From positions 1 to 63,143 of the forward strand of contig CANBSW010000002.1 of the NCBI GenBank assembly GCA_947372235.1: a stretch of DNA of 63,143 nucleotides. The letters are read 5' to 3'. Each line of letters begins with the position of its first letter. Within the stretch, counting starts at the first letter, position 1. The notes beneath the pieces are model-generated. The model did not search any database. It worked only from the letters and a program-made list of their open reading frames with translations, and was not told where the DNA came from. A program made the position numbers and the translations under genes. The DNA is from Chitinophagaceae bacterium. GTDB taxonomy: Bacteria; Bacteroidota; Bacteroidia; Chitinophagales; Chitinophagaceae. Shown here one piece after another: positions 62,035 through 63,143 of the stretch.

Positions 62035-63143
62035 TTGAGCTACAGAAAATTCCAGTCTACCCAATTATTCACCGGAACAGAAATGCTCGGTGCAGATCAT
62101 GTACTTATTACGGATGGACATGGCAAAGTAGAAGAGATCCTTCCCATCAAAGATGCCGGCGATGATATTCAAACTTTAGATGGCATTATCTGCCCCGGCT
62201 TTATCAATTGTCATTGCCATCTCGAACTAAGTCATATGAAAGGGCTGATACCCGAACATACCGGACTGGTGGATTTTGTTTTCAAGATTGTTAATGAACG
62301 TCATTTCCCGGATGAAGAAATTGCCGATGCGATTGCTAAAGCCGAAGATGAAATGCTAGCCAATGGAATTGTGGCTGTGGGTGATATTAGTAATAACATA
62401 TCAACTCTTCTGCAAAAACTAAAAAATCGCTTAGCCTATTATACTTTTATAGAAGTAAGCGGATGGAACCCGGTGATAGCGCAGGTGAGGTTTGATCGTT
62501 CATTGGACTTTCTCAACCAATTCAAAATTCAAAATTCAAAATTCAAAATAAATTTCGTGCCTCATGCTCCTTACTCGGTTTCCAACAATTTGTGGGATAT
62601 GATTTCACCGGGGTTCTCCGAACAAACAGTGAGCATACATAACCAGGAAACCAATTTTGAAGATGATCTTTTCATTGATGGCACCGGCGATTTTACGAGG
62701 ATGTATGGGATGATGAATATTGATACTTCTTTTTTCAAACCCACCGGCAAAAGCAGTTTGCAATCAGTTTTTGGAAAAATGCAAAATGCAAGAAATGTTT
62801 TGTTGGTGCATAATACATTTACGAAAGAAGATGATGTTGCTTTCTTGAGTCGTGAGTCGTCAGTTGTGAGTCAGGATGTTTTTTATTGTTTGTGTGTGAA
62901 TGCGAATCAATATATAGAAAATGCATTACCACCTGTTGATCTGCTTCGCAGATACAACAGCAATATTGTGGTTGGAACAGATAGTCTTGCCAGTAATTGG
63001 AGCCTGAGTATTTTGGATGAATTAAAAACGATTGCAAAGAATTTTCCGCTTATTCCTTTAGCAGAATTATTGCAATGGTCAACACTCAATGGTGCCAAAG
63101 CTTTGCAAATGGATGACCAGCTGGGTAGTTTTGAAAAAGGAAA
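62035..63143 (+). CDS. Amidohydrolase-superfamily deaminase/hydrolase, truncated by window end
   Basis: The frame is open from 62011 to the window end without a stop. TTG at 62035 (SYRKFQSTQLFTGTEMLG) is preferred over ATG 62083, because the first beta-strand would otherwise be lost. About 369 residues are visible. GFINCHCHLELSHMKG carries the HxH metal motif with the Glu and His typical of cytosine/guanine deaminase-like members; VPHAPYSVS, SIHNQET, VGTDSLASNW and LNGAKALQMD follow in order. The substrate is unknown; aminofutalosine deaminase is one possibility. Two short intergenic-type repeats lie in frame (62521-62550 and 62848-62875), see findings. Confidence 0.85.
   Translation, partial: MSYRKFQSTQLFTGTEMLGADHVLITDGHGKVEEILPIKDAGDDIQTLDGIICPGFINCHCHLELSHMKGLIPEHTGLVDFVFKIVNERHFPDEEIADAIAKAEDEMLANGIVAVGDISNNISTLLQKLKNRLAYYTFIEVSGWNPVIAQVRFDRSLDFLNQFKIQNSKFKINFVPHAPYSVSNNLWDMISPGFSEQTVSIHNQETNFEDDLFIDGTGDFTRMYGMMNIDTSFFKPTGKSSLQSVFGKMQNARNVLLVHNTFTKEDDVAFLSRESSVVSQDVFYCLCVNANQYIENALPPVDLLRRYNSNIVVGTDSLASNWSLSILDELKTIAKNFPLIPLAELLQWSTLNGAKALQMDDQLGSFEKG
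62521..62550 (+). repeat. In-frame tandem AAAATTC repeat inside the amidohydrolase gene
   Basis: The 7-nt word TTCAAAA/TTCAAAA recurs four times (ATTCAAAATTCAAAATTCAA), encoding QFKIQNSKFKI. Such words otherwise occur in intergenic filler. The frame is maintained. Confidence 0.7.
62848..62875 (+). repeat. In-frame GTCGTCAGTTGTGAG repeat inside the amidohydrolase gene
   Basis: GAGTCGTGAGTCGTCAGTTG belongs to the same family as the intergenic inverted repeats at 39613-39710 and 43825-43902. Here it encodes SRESSVVSQ without breaking the frame. Confidence 0.72.

Overview
The window looks like a chromosomal segment of a Bacteroidota bacterium, most likely of the Chitinophagaceae or a near relative. 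The evidence is the Bacteroidota-type promoter (TTTG, 19 nt, TAnnTTTG) found twice, outer-membrane proteins with CarboxypepD_reg and DUF5686-like domains, an inositol-lipid cluster of the Bacteroides type, the GxxExxY family, and intergenic spaces filled with short inverted repeats. The family-level placement is an inference. No rRNA, tRNA, CRISPR array, prophage or complete insertion sequence is visible.

Region 1 (1-17.2 kb, minus strand) is a branched-chain amino acid and threonine block. In transcription order it reads leuA-leuC-leuD-(twin ABC ATPase)-leuB, then ilvE-ilvD-ilvB-ilvN-ilvC-ilvA, then thrA and the first codons of thrB. Two unannotated leader peptides lie here. A Val/Ile-run peptide resembling E. 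coli IlvL sits under a consensus promoter and before an intrinsic terminator upstream of ilvE. A Thr/Ile-run peptide sits before a terminator upstream of thrA. Both look like classical transcription attenuators. leuA has a terminator-like hairpin but no Leu run. Several gaps in this block carry G/C-rich palindromic units, usually as an inverted pair separated by 55-59 nt; they supply the stop codons of ilvD and leuC and overlap the likely start of thrB.

Region 2 (17.2-30.7 kb) is mixed: an unrecognised helical protein, a secreted amidohydrolase, two sensor histidine kinases, a di-haem cytochrome c, an acyl-CoA synthetase, a TPR protein and a DUF1015 protein.

Region 3 (30.8-38.4 kb, minus strand) is an apparent operon for inositol lipids: a TetR regulator with an operator over its own promoter, myo-inositol-phosphate synthase, a PgpA-like phosphatase, a GtrA-like protein, a DUF5686-type outer-membrane protein, a CDP-alcohol phosphatidyltransferase fused to a DUF4833-like domain, and a PAP2/AUR1-type inositolphosphotransferase. 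serC and a DUF502 protein follow upstream of it.

Region 4 (40.5-47.5 kb, plus strand) is a TetR-TolC-MFP-RND efflux operon with an operator embedded in its promoter and a strong terminator at its end. Directly after it a 468-bp unit bounded by 29-bp inverted repeats encodes a GxxExxY nuclease-like protein.

Region 5 (48-57 kb) holds a fused M16 peptidase, an AIM24-family protein, a methionine-type aminotransferase, a large MG2-like outer-membrane protein and a second TolC. Region 6 (57-60.8 kb, minus) is housekeeping: rplM-rpsI-rpsB-tsf, a terminator, then pyrH. Region 7 (61.2-63.1 kb, plus) is a MntA/HepT toxin-antitoxin pair and a truncated amidohydrolase gene that has two families of intergenic repeat inserted in frame.
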